Source: Xiphias gladius (Eukaryota; Chordata; Actinopteri; Istiophoriformes; Xiphiidae). From it: DNA of 64,000 nucleotides. Each line of letters begins with the position of its first letter. The stretch's first letter is position 1. The position numbers were made by a program, and so were the translations under genes. A model generated the notes under the pieces. The model saw only the letters and a list, made by a program, of their open reading frames with translations. It made no database searches and was not told the origin of the DNA. Location: contig NC_053401.1 of NCBI RefSeq assembly GCF_016859285.1, forward strand, positions 12,089,161 to 12,153,160, written 5' to 3'. Below, piece after piece: positions 1 through 11,010 of this stretch.

Positions 1-881
1 ATGATGCTGTTGGTTGATCTCACAGGCCCACCTTTTGTGCTGTTGGAGCAAGTGGGCCTGAAATTGGTGTTAAGACTGCGCTTCTGTTGGCATTCGCCTT
101 TGATAAGAGGGCTGGGGATCTCTGTGCTCTGACGGGGCACCCTTCCTGCATGTCTGTCAGCGGGGACAGGGACACGGTGGAACTGTGACCTAATCCATCC
201 TTTCAGCCCAAGGTTATTTACTTCCTCCTTAAGGTTGAGAGTAATTTAGCTGAAGGCGTTTTTTTCTTCCACCTAACAGTAGTGAGGAGGAGAATTGCCT
301 TCATACTGCCGCTACACGGACCACACGGTGGGCCTAAGGAAGTCCAGTCAGCTGTTTTTTGCCATAGTGTGTGGGCTCAGGGTGCTCCGCTGTCTGCACA
401 ATGGATTGCTCATTGGATATGTGGTATAATCTGCAGGAGCTATGAGGCCATTGCTAATACCCCTCCAGTGGGCTTTAGCGTGAATTACACCAAGGGGGGG
501 GGTCACAGCCTTGACTGCTCTGTTGCTTGGCTGGTCTTCCACTTCCGCCTTTGTTCAATTGTACCTCAGAGATATAACAGCTGGTTCAATGTTTCATTTG
601 GTGCTTGTTGCGCCATCTGAGGTAGATGGACGCCGCTGAGGCAGTGTGGTAGGTATGTGTCCTCAGGATCCCACATTGTGATGCCGGAGCTGCTGGACTT
701 GTTTTTTGGTTTTTCCTCTCGCACAGTCAGTTGCTGGCCTTTAGAGGTCAAGGCTGTGGTCCAGCTAGGAGTACATCAATCCCTAACGGCATTTGCCTTC
801 GGTGTTAACCAATAGCAAAGCCCATTACAGGGTGGAGCATGTACGTCATAGAACTGGAGTAACTGGATGTAACTCCAGTTC
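1..881 (+). mobile_element. DIRS-type tyrosine-recombinase retrotransposon, degraded 3' part
   Basis: Translation in shifting frames gives pieces that match, from memory, the tyrosine recombinase of fish DIRS elements. Around 75-180 there is KTALLLAF-DKRAGDL-AL-HPSC. Around 380-470 there is APLSAQWIAHWICG followed by a SYEA stretch. Around 505-600 there is TALTALLLGWSSTSAFVQLYLRDI in another frame. Several stops and frame changes break the gene, so it is dead. Near 851-881 a near-perfect inverted repeat (GAACTGGAGTAAC / GTAACTCCAGTTC) resembles the terminal sequence of fish DIRS elements and probably marks the end. The 5' part lies before base 1. The family call is from recalled patterns; a repeat-library search would settle the subfamily. 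Confidence 0.68.
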
Positions 882-1658
882 AAAACCTAATTTGGTAGAC
901 AAAGAAAAGGCAAAAAAGGCATGACATAAATATTAAATCAGTTGCTATGAACAGATGAATTTGCACTAATCTAGGGAGGGCTAAGGGTTGGCCAATTGCA
1001 CAGCATTTGAAAAACATTGATAATTTAACATTGTAGCCTAATACATTGGTAAATAATTAATTAGGAATAAATCTGATAACAGTCCTGAGCATCTGTATAC
1101 TGCTTGTATCCAGTATTGGTGCACTTTTACTCTCACTTAAAACAATCTCTGGATCTGAAAAACACTAAGTAAAGACTAAGCATAATCTATAACAGAATAC
1201 AGGTATTTCAGCACTTGTTAGAGAACCGTTATAGAACAATTAAGTTCTGAAGATTAATAATATACATTAAAAAGTTCAGGGGGAAAATGCATTTAGATTT
1301 CAGTGTGCATTTTTTAGGTTATGGGTCTAAGGATTACAAAATGACACACTATGAGTTGAATAAAGTTTTTTTCTTCATTTCGGTAAATTCTAGTAATTTT
1401 CCATATTTCTATATTTGACTGCATTTGTATCTCATAAGCCTTGCATTGACGTTCATCCGCCACTGAGCAGTTTGACCCCCCTCTCCCCTTCAAGTCGTTG
1501 GCTTTCGCTCCTGGCAGCCAGCTCATTGTGGAGCGCCATAGGAGGAGAATGTTTCTGCGCCACCATGGCAATATTCCAACACCTAGATAATATGCAGAAA
1601 TGTTGATTAAACCCTGAAGTTACGAGACATACAGGAAACGTCAGGAATTCGCGCTCAA
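882..1658. other. Upstream region of the V2-type receptor gene
   Basis: AT-rich and without a convincing reading frame. The last 150-200 bases (from about 1450) are more GC-rich and probably hold the promoter and 5' UTR of the receptor gene at 1659. I see no clear TATA box at a set distance from the start codon. The short open frames here overlap each other on both strands and resemble nothing I know. Confidence 0.4.
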
Positions 1659-2775
1659 ATGGATACCATAAGCAACAGCTCTGAAATGGCAACAGATGAG
1701 GATGGGGAGGTGTATGAACATTTTGCACTCATCCGAGCAGGAATTTTGGGTTTGGTCTTTGTTCTTGCAACATGTGGTAACCTTTTTTTCTTGGGCACAC
1801 TTTGGAAGAAGCGAAAAAGAAACACAAGGACCCAACTGTTCCTATTCCACCTGTGCTTGGCAGATCTGGTGGTGGCTTTTTTCCAAGTCCTACCGCAGTT
1901 TTCCATTGAAATTACGCACAGGTTCCGAGGCACGGACTTCCTGTGCCGGTCCGTAAAATACCTACAAGTGGTTGGGATGTTTGCCTCCGCGTACATGATA
2001 GTGGCTATGACCATAGACCGGTACCATGCGGTTTGCAGACCGATGGTTTCCTTCCTGAATGGCTCATTCAGGAGATATCTCTCCATAGGCGCAGCGTGGC
2101 TGCTCTCCCTCGCCTTCAGCTCTCCTCAGCTCTTTATCTTCTCTCTCCAGGAGGTGGAGGGGAACCGGTACGACTGCTGGGCGACATTTATTGAACCTTG
2201 GGGGAGCAGGGTCTACATCACCTGGATCACTCTGGCAGTGTTTGCCCTGCCAGCCGTCATTTTACTCTATTGCCAAATAAGAATATGCACAACAATCTAC
2301 TTCAACATGAAGAGGAAGGCGCTGCAGGCAGGGCGCGCAGGCACGAAGGGGGTGTCCAACGCGATGCTCAAGACTCTGAAAATGACATTTGTTATTATAA
2401 TGGCATACACAGTGTGTTGGAGCCCATTCTTTGTTGCACAGTTATGGTCTGCATGGAGCCCAAGCAGCGCGCCTACTAAAGGTTGGTCTATTTGTGAAAA
2501 AAAAAAAAAAAAAAAAAAAGATCTCCAGGGGGTCCCCATCCTTTAAGGACCAAGTATTAGCGCAACATCGTATTTAAAATCACTGTGTTGCAGGCCCATA
2601 TTTTATATATAAATAATGACTCATATATTAAGCGTTTATGTCAAGCTAGGCATCAATTGTGCATCTCTCTTTCCCCCTCTCTCTCTCTCTTTCAGGCCCC
2701 GTGTTTGCCATCATCATGCTGCTGGCCAGTCTCAACAGCTGCACCAACCCTTGGATATATCTCTGTTATAGCTAA
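1659..2775 (+). CDS. avpr2l: Arginine vasotocin/vasopressin V2-type receptor (GPCR), stops just after TM7
   Basis: Class A receptor for neurohypophysial hormones; V2 types signal through Gs and cAMP at the plasma membrane (family knowledge). Exon 1 is 1659-2481 and exon 2 starts at 2696 after a CT-rich acceptor; the GT-AG intron sits between TM6 and TM7, as in this receptor family. Visible landmarks: N-glycosylation site N6-S-S, N41 in TM1, D69 in TM2, the FQVLPQ motif, C96 and C173 for the extracellular disulphide, DRYHAVCRP at 120-128, DCWA-F-EPWG in loop 2, CWSPFF in TM6 and NPWIY at 292-296. ECL2 is close to V2 receptors. The frame ends with TAA at 2773-2775, giving only 300 residues, right after LCYS. 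A C-tail-like sequence continues in the -1 frame (next entry). The start codon has a short acidic N-terminus as expected. V2A, V2B or V2C cannot be told apart by eye. A poly(A) signal, AATAAA, lies at 3561. Confidence 0.88.
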
Positions 2776-2884
2776 ATGGTGGAGCCGCATGAACCAGAAC
2801 TGTTACAGACATTTCATATCAAAAGATCGTAAAAAGCCAGGTCCTGATGAACTCCAGTTGGGTCGCGTGGCTGAGGATATCTGA
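2771..2884 (+). pseudogene. Out-of-frame C-terminal tail of the V2-type receptor
   Basis: Overlapping the receptor stop codon, the -1 frame stays open from 2771 to a TGA at 2882-2884 and reads AKWWSRMNQNCYRHFISKD, then a basic, polar stretch ending LGRVAEDI. It begins exactly where helix 8 should follow NPWIY. It has the expected amphipathic character and a cysteine placed like a palmitoylation site. The simplest reading is a one-base loss near 2765-2772 that separated the tail from the 7TM core. It could be a real mutation, an assembly error, or chance. Confidence 0.55.
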
Positions 2885-5800
2885 CATCGAGAGAACTAAA
2901 AATCCAATCATGGATCCTGTTTTTAAAATCTGTAGTTTCTGTCTACGAATGCTGTTTTATGAGGACTAAGGTTACAAGATGATTTTTTTTAAAAATACTA
3001 AAGAGGACTGAAATTTGTTGTACGGTCTATTAGATATGATAAAAATTCTATCTAGAGTGGTTTCCCCATTGCTGTATATGAGTATCAGACTGGATTTCTG
3101 TTGGCATTTTAAAGTATTTGGTCAGTTAATTGTCACCTGTTTCAGTGCTCTGACAAAACATCCATCGTATAAAAGAAAAGCACATATTTTATATGTTTTA
3201 GCAGAGTAGTTTGCAGCTATCCAACAAACTGATACATATAGTGCTTGATGCATGTTAAAATATGCCAGGACAAGTATCTTTACAAGGGGATTAACAATGT
3301 TTGCACATAATACTGAGCTGTCTTTCATTCAGAGCCAGAGGATGATGAGATGCAGGCCTTTTCAAATGATTAAAAAAAAACAAACAAACAATAAAGACAT
3401 AAAACTTAATTGTCATTCTATACACACTGTACAGAGAAACAGAATGTCAGGCTAGACATCATTCACATTCAACACATTCTTTTATGGATGTTGTGAACTG
3501 CACACATGAGCTATTTGCATCTCTTTCTGCTTTTATTACTCTGCTTTTTGTGTGATCACAAATAAACACTGAAAAATACTGTTCCTGATATTCCATCCAA
3601 AACATAAATGATAATAACTATTTAAAACACTGGCTGATGAGCACAATAAGATTCAGCTTTAAATTTCATTTTTTCAAAAAGCTTTTTAAAATTGACTTTT
3701 ATCATGTAGCCTTTAGGCTATATAATCTTTTGCTTTCGCTTATTCTATCCCTATAGTCCTGTCTGTTATGTACTTTTGTTACGTTAGTTATTCTATTATA
3801 AATATTTTAATCCTTAGTCTTTTTTTATTGATCATCAATTTTTCATTTCCATTTCTCCTCTTTTTGTATCTTTGTCAATACTGCACATTTCCAAACAAAG
3901 ATTAGTATTATTACTCCGAGATCAAGACCTGCACCTATCTCTATAGGATTTGGTCCTTGCTGGGAGATCTCAGTGCATTAGAACCCTAATGCACTGAGAT
4001 GAAATTTTGTTTTCCCTCCAAGATGTGGGTTACGACAATGTCATTTCATTACTAATTTTGAGAATCAATTCTCCTATTACTTTCTAGTGCAGTAGCAGAG
4101 CCCCGTGAAGCCCAGGGAAATGTGTCATCTTGTAACCTTTTCATGTAATGCAACACCCTGGAGTCATTTGATATTGCACTTTGCAAATCCTTTCATATGT
4201 GCGATCAATCATTTTGTAATTAATTCAAAACATAACTTAGCCTCTCCCCCGCCCCTTTCTTTCACCCAAACACAAGCAGTTTAGAAAACTAAAGTACATC
4301 GAATTAATGATCATTGCATTTACCCTCACAAATCAGAAAGTCCATCATGCCAACATTATGAATGTATACTGCCCTTTTGGTCTAATTAAAGTCTTGACGT
4401 AATGCACTTACGTAATGCTTCGCTCAATTAAATCCCAGCAGCCGTGTTTTCTTTTTTGCCACAACCACTGACATGCTGGTTTGAATGTATACATCACCTT
4501 ATCCTGTTGTTGACAAGTACTTTCTATCTATTTTCATCACAGATGTGGGCTAAGAATACTATATTTTAACATGGTCACAGTCCTCTCTGCTCTGTTCCAC
4601 AGATTCTGTGACCAGACCTGCTAGAGTGCTGAAACAGCCTGTGGCATATTTTATTCTGGAAAGCTGCTTCAAATAGGATTAAGTATCTCACTTGCAAAAA
4701 TACTGTGATAACTAATTCAGGGCCCAAGGGTGGAAAAGTGAGATATCAATCCTGCAGCGGGCTTATGATAATGTCATTGTGCAGTTTAAAATAGTCACCA
4801 GGCACATAATGGTGACACAAACACAACGCCAAGAGGTGCTCATGCTTTAAGAAACACATTTGAAGTACACTTTATTCTACTTCAAAGTAAATACATCACT
4901 TGTTTTTTCTGTAAAGCTGAATATTTTGGACTTACAGAAGATTGCACAGAATGACAGGGTGGTAGTTGCAATCAATCACAGCACTGAAACAAAATGAGCC
5001 TCTCCTTATTTGAACATGATTTCCTAGTGATTCCAGGACTGTAAAACCTTGCTATTACATGTGCTAACGGTGTTGTTTGAACATGCTGAAAAGAACTGAT
5101 TTGGTGTTTCAACAGAGCAAGCAGTAGCTGTTCCAGTCTGATAAATAGCAAAGTTAAAGAGGAAATATTTTTACCAGTTGTATATCAAAGTATTAAGAAG
5201 ACATAATTCATGGTGGTCCTTAAAAAAAAAAAAAAAAATCTACATTAAGACTTAAATAAACATACAGCACTTTAGCAGCAGGGTGGTAAGAAGGCCTGTC
5301 TTTTAACTGAAAAGTAAAAGTGCAGATTGAAGGACGAGCAGCATGTGTCTATGCAAAACCTGGCATGTCAAAGTGCTCTGTTGCTTTTCTGAACCCTTGT
5401 TAGTCATTATGAATCATAAAAGTACCTCAAATGCTATACAAATCTAAATAAAAACAGAAAATAAGAGTGGCCAAATAAATTAAATCATGAATACTGACTC
5501 TGATGAAACATCAAATAACACCGTGAAATTATATCGTTGACCGAGTAACAAAGGAAACTGTCAAACACAGACCAGATGATAAAATACAACGGGCTGATGG
5601 TATTGCAGAAAAACAACTGCAAAAGAGCCATTAGTAAGTTAGGATATGGTACTGATCACATCATTGAACAGAAAATCTTGGCTATGTATCAGTAAAACAT
5701 AGCAACAAGCCACAGAAAATCAATGCTACAGTGAAGATTTGAAACACCGGCAATAGAGATGGTCGCACAGTGCCACCATGTGGAGACAAGAAGGTAATCA

Positions 5801-5995
5801 GATACACTGTTGTAATGTGGAAAGAGACAGCAATGATGCACAACACTGAGTACCAATCGAGTTGTGTAAAATCTAGCACAGTTAGTATATCTGGGTTTTT
5901 TGTATGGTATCTATAGGATCATGTGCAACATGCCTGCAAAAGTGAATCAATGGTAACAATTAAAATTCATACCATTCCACAATATTGGTCTAAAA
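2885..5995. other. Intergenic region between the V2-type receptor and THAP5
   Basis: Probably holds the receptor 3' UTR (AATAAA at 3561-3566) and the THAP5 3' UTR at its right end. The rest is AT-rich with no supported gene. A perfect hairpin lies at 3967-4000 and an A-run at about 5222-5238. Confidence 0.45.
3967..4000. repeat. Perfect 15-bp inverted repeat with a 4-nt loop
   Basis: ATCTCAGTGCATTAG at 3967-3981 is followed by AACC and then its exact reverse complement at 3986-4000. The stem does not extend further on either side, which makes it too short for a normal microRNA precursor. Confidence 0.9.
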
Positions 5996-7767
5996 TCAGA
6001 GCAGCATGGATGATATATAATCTTCTAAAACTTTCTGCTTCTCTTTAAAAACAGCCCCGTCCCTCCTCAGGAGGGCTATCTCAGTCTCAAGAGCATGGAG
6101 TTTAGCCACAGTGCTCTCCTCTCTGCGATCCAGTTCCAAGATCTTTGCGTGCAAACTCAAGATCTTACTCCAAAGCTGATCTTTGTCCGTGTCTGGTCTG
6201 CAGTAAGAGTGCTCGTAAACAGAAACGTGCTCTCCCTCACAGGGTCCCCTCTCCTCCAGACAGCAGCCTGTGGCTTCGTCCTGAACACTTTCCACAGCAA
6301 CAAAGCTAAAAGCCGGTTCCAGCGCTGCTTGGAGGGCAGCTGCATCTATATTTGCCTCTCCATCTGAGAAAGGGCCCAGCAAGTCACAGCACAAAATAGT
6401 CACAGCGGAGTCAGCGGGCTCTTCAGAATGGGGCTCATTGCACGTGGGAAGAGCGAGACAGGACGCTGCTGGTATTCCACTATCACCTTTTACCTCACAA
6501 GCAGCAGTCTGTGTCTCTGACAGGTTTGCTGGACAGGAGATGCCAGTGTCTGACACCAGTGGCAGTTCAAATATCATCTCTGTGTCTTTAGCAACAATGT
6601 TGTTTGTTGTACTGAACTGGAACTTTTTGCATGTTCTGCTCAAAATGAGCGGCCTCTGACCGAGAGGACAGTCAAATCCTGTGGGCACAATGTCAGTGTC
6701 TGAAGTCCTGGATTTGGCCTTGGGGTTCCTTTTAATGGTGGTCACTTCTTTCTCTCCATCCTGAGATTAAAAGGAAATGAGTGTTCATTAAATAAGATTA
6801 TGCAAAAGTACAAACACAATACTGTAACAAGCTACATTTCTGTAATGGAACTGTGATTGACAAGAAGTCAGAAATTCCCTGCAGAGCTGTATAATTCAGA
6901 CAAGTGCTGCTCAATCATAAGCGATGCAAAAGAATAAAGATTAAAGAACAGGCTTGTTGCACACCAAAAACCTCTTGGCTTCTGCAAGTGAAAGTTTTCC
7001 CTTCCACTTTTTTGCCTTTTACTTGCACTATTCCTCTTGCAAAAAAAGCCTAAGTTCGACCAAAGCTAAATTTGTGGCGAGCAGCAAGCCCCTTTCTCAG
7101 TGATGGAACTGTAACAGACGCTGAGACAGGAAAAACAACACAGATATATACATCCTCAATGGAAGGAAAAATAGTCGGGATGGCTGTGTTCTTCAGATAG
7201 CGGATGCCCCATCGAATATCGAAGCAGTCCTCTGTGAAGTGCTCGCTGCAAAGGCACTGATGTCGACTCGGGGTCCACTCCTCCCGCCTCATGTTGTCCA
7301 CCCATTTCTGAAGCCTGGGCTTGTCTTGCAAGGGAAACCTTAGGGGGGGCAGAGAGGGTAAAGTTAAGTACGGGCTGTTTCTAAACTGAAAGTACAAAAA
7401 GGTTTTAGTAGGGGAGTATCAGCCTCACTTGAATATTGCATCATCTCTAACATTTTCATTAATTCACATTCATTACAACACTCTCACAGTCTCCTCCTGT
7501 GTACCATTAAAGGCAGGTAACCATGACATACATTATATACCACTAATATGAGATTAAAACCTCTAAAACCAATATCAACTTTCACTACAGACGCTAGGAA
7601 TAACAGAAAAGGAGCTCGTGCAGTCAAACTAAACAAATATTTCAACTCAGAGAGACACCAGAAAGCAAACAGAATACATACGGGTAGAAACTAATTCTCT
7701 TGTTGTCTTGTCTAGATGCACTTCCCCCGCGGTTTCTGCAAGCTTTAACAGCGCAGTACCGTGGCAT
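5996..7767 (-). CDS. thap5: THAP domain-containing protein 5
   Basis: Zinc-dependent DNA-binding nuclear protein; human THAP5 is linked to cell-cycle control and apoptosis (family knowledge). Three coding exons: 7682-7767, 7152-7338 and 5996-6760, joined by GT-AG introns with matching phases, predicting 345 residues (human about 395). The N-terminus MPRYCAVKAC supplies C5 and C10 of the THAP C2CH zinc site; CSEH at 59-62 supplies the other two ligands. The sequence DIRWGIRYLK and the AVPTIF-type box (TAIPTIF, 80-86) are specific to THAP5. The middle is an acidic, poorly conserved linker. At 274-277 EHSY fits the HCFC1-binding motif (D/E-H-x-Y), followed by a coiled coil at about 283-335. Exon 1 was found by hand because it is short. 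It lies head to head with DNAJB9. Confidence 0.93.
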
Positions 7768-8710
7768 ATCTGCAGTGAAACTACATGAAATCGCTTTATT
7801 GAGACACGTTTGTGGCTAAAAATGTTTTGAAAACACAAAACTGCTCATAAAACTGTCACTTCCGGGTTGTAGCTCTCGTAGCGGAGGTGACGTTTATTTT
7901 CAAGCTTGTTAACGTAACTTACACGACTACAAACGGTTGCACAACTATGTGGAAGCAATTACATAAAATAAGATTCCGTCCACCTCTCTTTTAAGCATTC
8001 AGCTATTTTATGTAAAAATAATAACAATAATAGTCATATAAACTAAACAATAACATTTATTCGGCTGAAAACATGTTTAGGTCTCACACATCAATCGATA
8101 AGCGAGGACAGAAATATACGCAGTGCAACCTCTTGCTTCGGTTGTATTCTTTTCGGACTCGTCCCTATTCTCCACGTGCGCACTGTTTCCACCAATCCGA
8201 GCGCCCTGAGTCACTGTGTTAAGAAATGAACCAATGGCGTTGCGAGTCGTGGTGCTACAGCTCAGGAATGCAGCTCGTCAACAATCGCTAGCTTTCGTTT
8301 CGCATCAGCTGGAGCTGTCGGCGGCTGATAGAAGTTGTCCCCGGGCCGTTTGTCACCTCGTCCCCCGGTAAGCTCTCTTTTCCGGGACGCATTAACGTTA
8401 TTTTTGTCGTAGGTGGTTGATCTGCAGCCGAAAACAAACAAACGATTATCATTAAGAAGGCAGAGCTTATTTAAGTTTCTCCCTTATTCCACTAAAACAG
8501 TGACTTGTCATTTTCTTGAGCCTAACGTCACTCTGTTGAAACTAGCTTGCAGAGTAACGTTAAAGACGTTATATATCCTATATCCTGGGTGTCTTTTGAA
8601 TTTTACAACTGTTTCCAAAGTTTTCCTGCGTCTCAGGGGTGTGTGAAACGTCGTTAACGGAGCTGTCAAACGGCTCTTCACAGCCGCAACGGTGCCAAAA
8701 AACCAGCAGT
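7768..8710. promoter_or_regulatory. Shared THAP5/DNAJB9 promoter interval with a DNAJB9 5' UTR intron
   Basis: About 940 bp separates the two divergent start codons. Visible elements: an ETS-like ACTTCCGGG near 7858-7866, a TGACGT CRE-like site near 7888, an E-box CACGTG at 8173-8178 (with CCACG, the XBP1/ATF6 half-site, at 8172-8176), and CCAAT boxes at 8192-8196 and 8231-8235. No exact ERSE (CCAAT-N9-CCACG) was found. A donor CCCCCG|GTAAGC at 8367/8368 and an acceptor at 8636 define a likely 5' UTR intron (8368-8636), so DNAJB9 has a non-coding first exon ending at 8367, as I recall for mammals. Transcription starts are inferred. Confidence 0.6.
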
Positions 8711-9804
8711 ATGGCCACAGCGCAGTCTGTGTTGCTGCTAGCAGTGCATGTTCTGCTGATCTCGGAGTTCATCCTGGCCAAGAGAGACTACTACGACATA
8801 CTGGGGTTGCCCAAAGATGCCACTGAGCGCCAGATCAAGAAAGCCTTCCACAAGCTGGCCCTGAAGTACCACCCCGACCGAAACAAGGGCCCAGACGCCG
8901 AGGCCAAGTTCAGAGAAATAGCCGAAGGTAAGTGAGCTATTATGTCATTCTGTAATGTAGCGCAAATAACCGCGTAGACTCAATAGTCTTCTTTTTACAC
9001 CAGGTCTATTCTGTGTCAGACGTGAATGTATACGTTTAAGAACCAATTTATTGGCACGCTCTTACCTAAGGGGCCTTATTAAAAGGAATTTGCACTGGAA
9101 AGGTGTACCATTTAAGCTTATGTGTGTGAAAAGGAACGGAAAAATGGAAAAACATGATTTTCAACTAATGCTGTCTGCTACAGTTGGCAATGAATAGATA
9201 ATAAACGTCACCACATTGTTTAAAGTTGAAATAAAAACGTCTAAAATGTTCAGAAACGTTTGAGCAGCAGTGTCACAGCAACCAACACAATGAGTGGTGT
9301 AATGCTCCTTTGTCTCTTCCAGCATATGAAACCTTATCAGACGATAAGAAGAGGCAGGATTATGACCAGTTTGGCCATGGCCCATCACCAGGGGAGGGCC
9401 AAAGAGGAGGAGGAGGTGGTAATTACAACTTCAACCAGCATTACCAGTCCTTCAACTTCAACTTTGATGACATTTTCAAAGACTATGACCCCTTTGGTCA
9501 GCAACAACGACACCAACACCACTTTCACTCCCACTCTCAAAATCAAGCCCATCAAAAGAGACACTTTGACAGCCACTTCCAGGCCCACCGCGAGGCGATG
9601 AACAGGCAGAGGAGACAGTTTCAGCAGGGGGGCTTCGGTGGAGGACTCTTTGATGATGTGTTTGAGGACTTGGAGAAGATGTTCTCCTTTAACACACACG
9701 GTTCCAGGACTGACAACAGATTCCAGAGCACGGGAAAGCAGCACTGCAGGACAGTGACCCAGCGTAGGGGGAACATGGTGACCACCTTCACTGACTGCTC
9801 CTGA
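8711..9804 (+). CDS. dnajb9: DnaJ homolog subfamily B member 9 (ERdj4)
   Basis: ER-luminal J-domain co-chaperone that stimulates BiP/HSPA5, aids ER-associated degradation and restrains IRE1 (family knowledge). Coding exons are 8711-8927 and 9323-9804, split by a phase-1 GT-AG intron inside IAE-AYETLSD; predicted length is 232 residues (human 223). Residues 1-23 are a signal sequence or hydrophobic anchor. The J domain is at about 26-90, with HPD at 54-56 inside KYHPDRNK. Next come a Gly-rich stretch, the FNFNFDD-FKD segment, a His/Gln-rich insert that probably explains the extra length, and GGGLFDD-FED-EKMFSF. The C-terminus is [19 protein letters not shown]. An in-frame ATG at 8711 was preferred to the upstream open frame at 8639 because it starts the conserved signal peptide. 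It is probably an unfolded-protein-response gene. Confidence 0.96.
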
Positions 9805-10829
9805 GGCAAGCAGAAAACAGTGCTCTACAGAGGGCAGCCACTTGGGACACTGCTAGGTTTTTACTTGTGGTTTTGGAATTGATTGCTAATTTATCATTTG
9901 GTGGAATAGAGAATGGTTTGTGTGGCTTTTGTAATTTCCTGTATGTAATTTCCTCTCGGAACAAATATCCAAGCTGGCCTGATAACGGCTTCTTCCAAGC
10001 AATAACTCACTAAAATTATTGCTTACAGCACAGTAGTAAGTCTTAGGCTCAGATACCTCCCCATTATTTAGCTTTCCAGGTTCATTATGTTTACTAGTGT
10101 TTGTTTTTTTATAATGGTACAATCTACTAGACTCAGGTATGGCCTAAAGTAAAAGATAACTTAAATGACAAAGATTATTTTTTTTGTTTAGGTGAGCAGT
10201 GAGGCAATAACATTTATCAAACATCAGTTGTACCATTTTGAAACATTGATTCTGCAGCTAATTGGGCCATACTATTATAGTGCTTTTCTACAAAAGGAAC
10301 CTTTTGTTAACATAAAACCAGGCTATGCTGAACTTAGCATTATGTACTGCTAGATTTATACATTTTGCTTCCTGGTTTTTTTTTTTCATTAGCTCAAAGA
10401 TTCAATTAAGTGGCTAACGTAATACAAATTTGGATTTATAGCACTTGCAACAAATTTAGCTGTGAAAATGGAGCTTCACATCCCGAGATGTGTTCAAGTT
10501 GGCGATTATCAACTGTTACCTCGTTTTAGTTTCTTTCTACAGAGTTGCATCTACCTTCACTCAGTCAGGGTTGGAAAAAATAACATCAGTCCCATGACAA
10601 ATACTGGCAAACTTAGCCAGGGGCAGTGTTCGTGTGCCCTCTCAGCTGTTTTGTAACCAGTTGTTATGATGGTTACTAAACCTGGGAGTCATCTGCCAGT
10701 GAAGCTGAATGGTCTGAAAAGTTAAGTTTCCTGAACTGATCATAATGTGCAATATTTAGCACCTTTGCTCTTCATGTTGCCTATCTTTCATAGACAGTGC
10801 TATGTTAAGGTCATTGTCTTGTGTCCGCA

Positions 10830-10885
<56 letters not shown>

Positions 10886-11010
10886 TGTGTGTGCGCGCAT
10901 TGAGATTGCCCTGAATGTTAATTGGTTGCGTAATGTTAGAAGAATGAATAAAAAGCTACAAGAGCAAATGTGTTTGTTTTGTATTGGTAGAGGAAAAGTA
11001 ATGCATCCAT
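9805..11010 (+). other. Probable DNAJB9 3' UTR
   Basis: AT-rich sequence without a gene after the DNAJB9 stop. The first strong AATAAA I noticed is at 10947-10952, so the 3' UTR may run about 1.15 kb and include the GT/GC microsatellite near 10833-10900. The extent is inferred. Confidence 0.4.
10833..10900. repeat. Compound (GT)n-(GTGC)n microsatellite
   Basis: Alternating GT units followed by GTGC units and GT/GC again. Alternating purine-pyrimidine of this kind can form Z-DNA. The open frame across it encodes only Val/Cys repeats and is not a gene. Confidence 0.95.

Noticed and set aside
282-620. 112-codon frame as a stand-alone gene
   Set aside because: It is one frame of the broken DIRS recombinase; the neighbouring conserved parts are in other frames.
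3967-4000. microRNA precursor
   Set aside because: The stem is 15 bp with a 4-nt loop and does not extend, far short of a normal precursor.
8192-8252. ER-stress response element in the DNAJB9 promoter
   Set aside because: Neither CCAAT box has CCACG nine bases downstream; only isolated half-sites are present.
8639-8710. Upstream in-frame extension of DNAJB9
   Set aside because: It has no standard ATG start and precedes the conserved signal peptide; an acceptor at 8636 makes it 5' UTR.
9385-9744. 119-codon antisense frame over DNAJB9 exon 2
   Set aside because: It is the reverse of a proven coding exon and has no family features.
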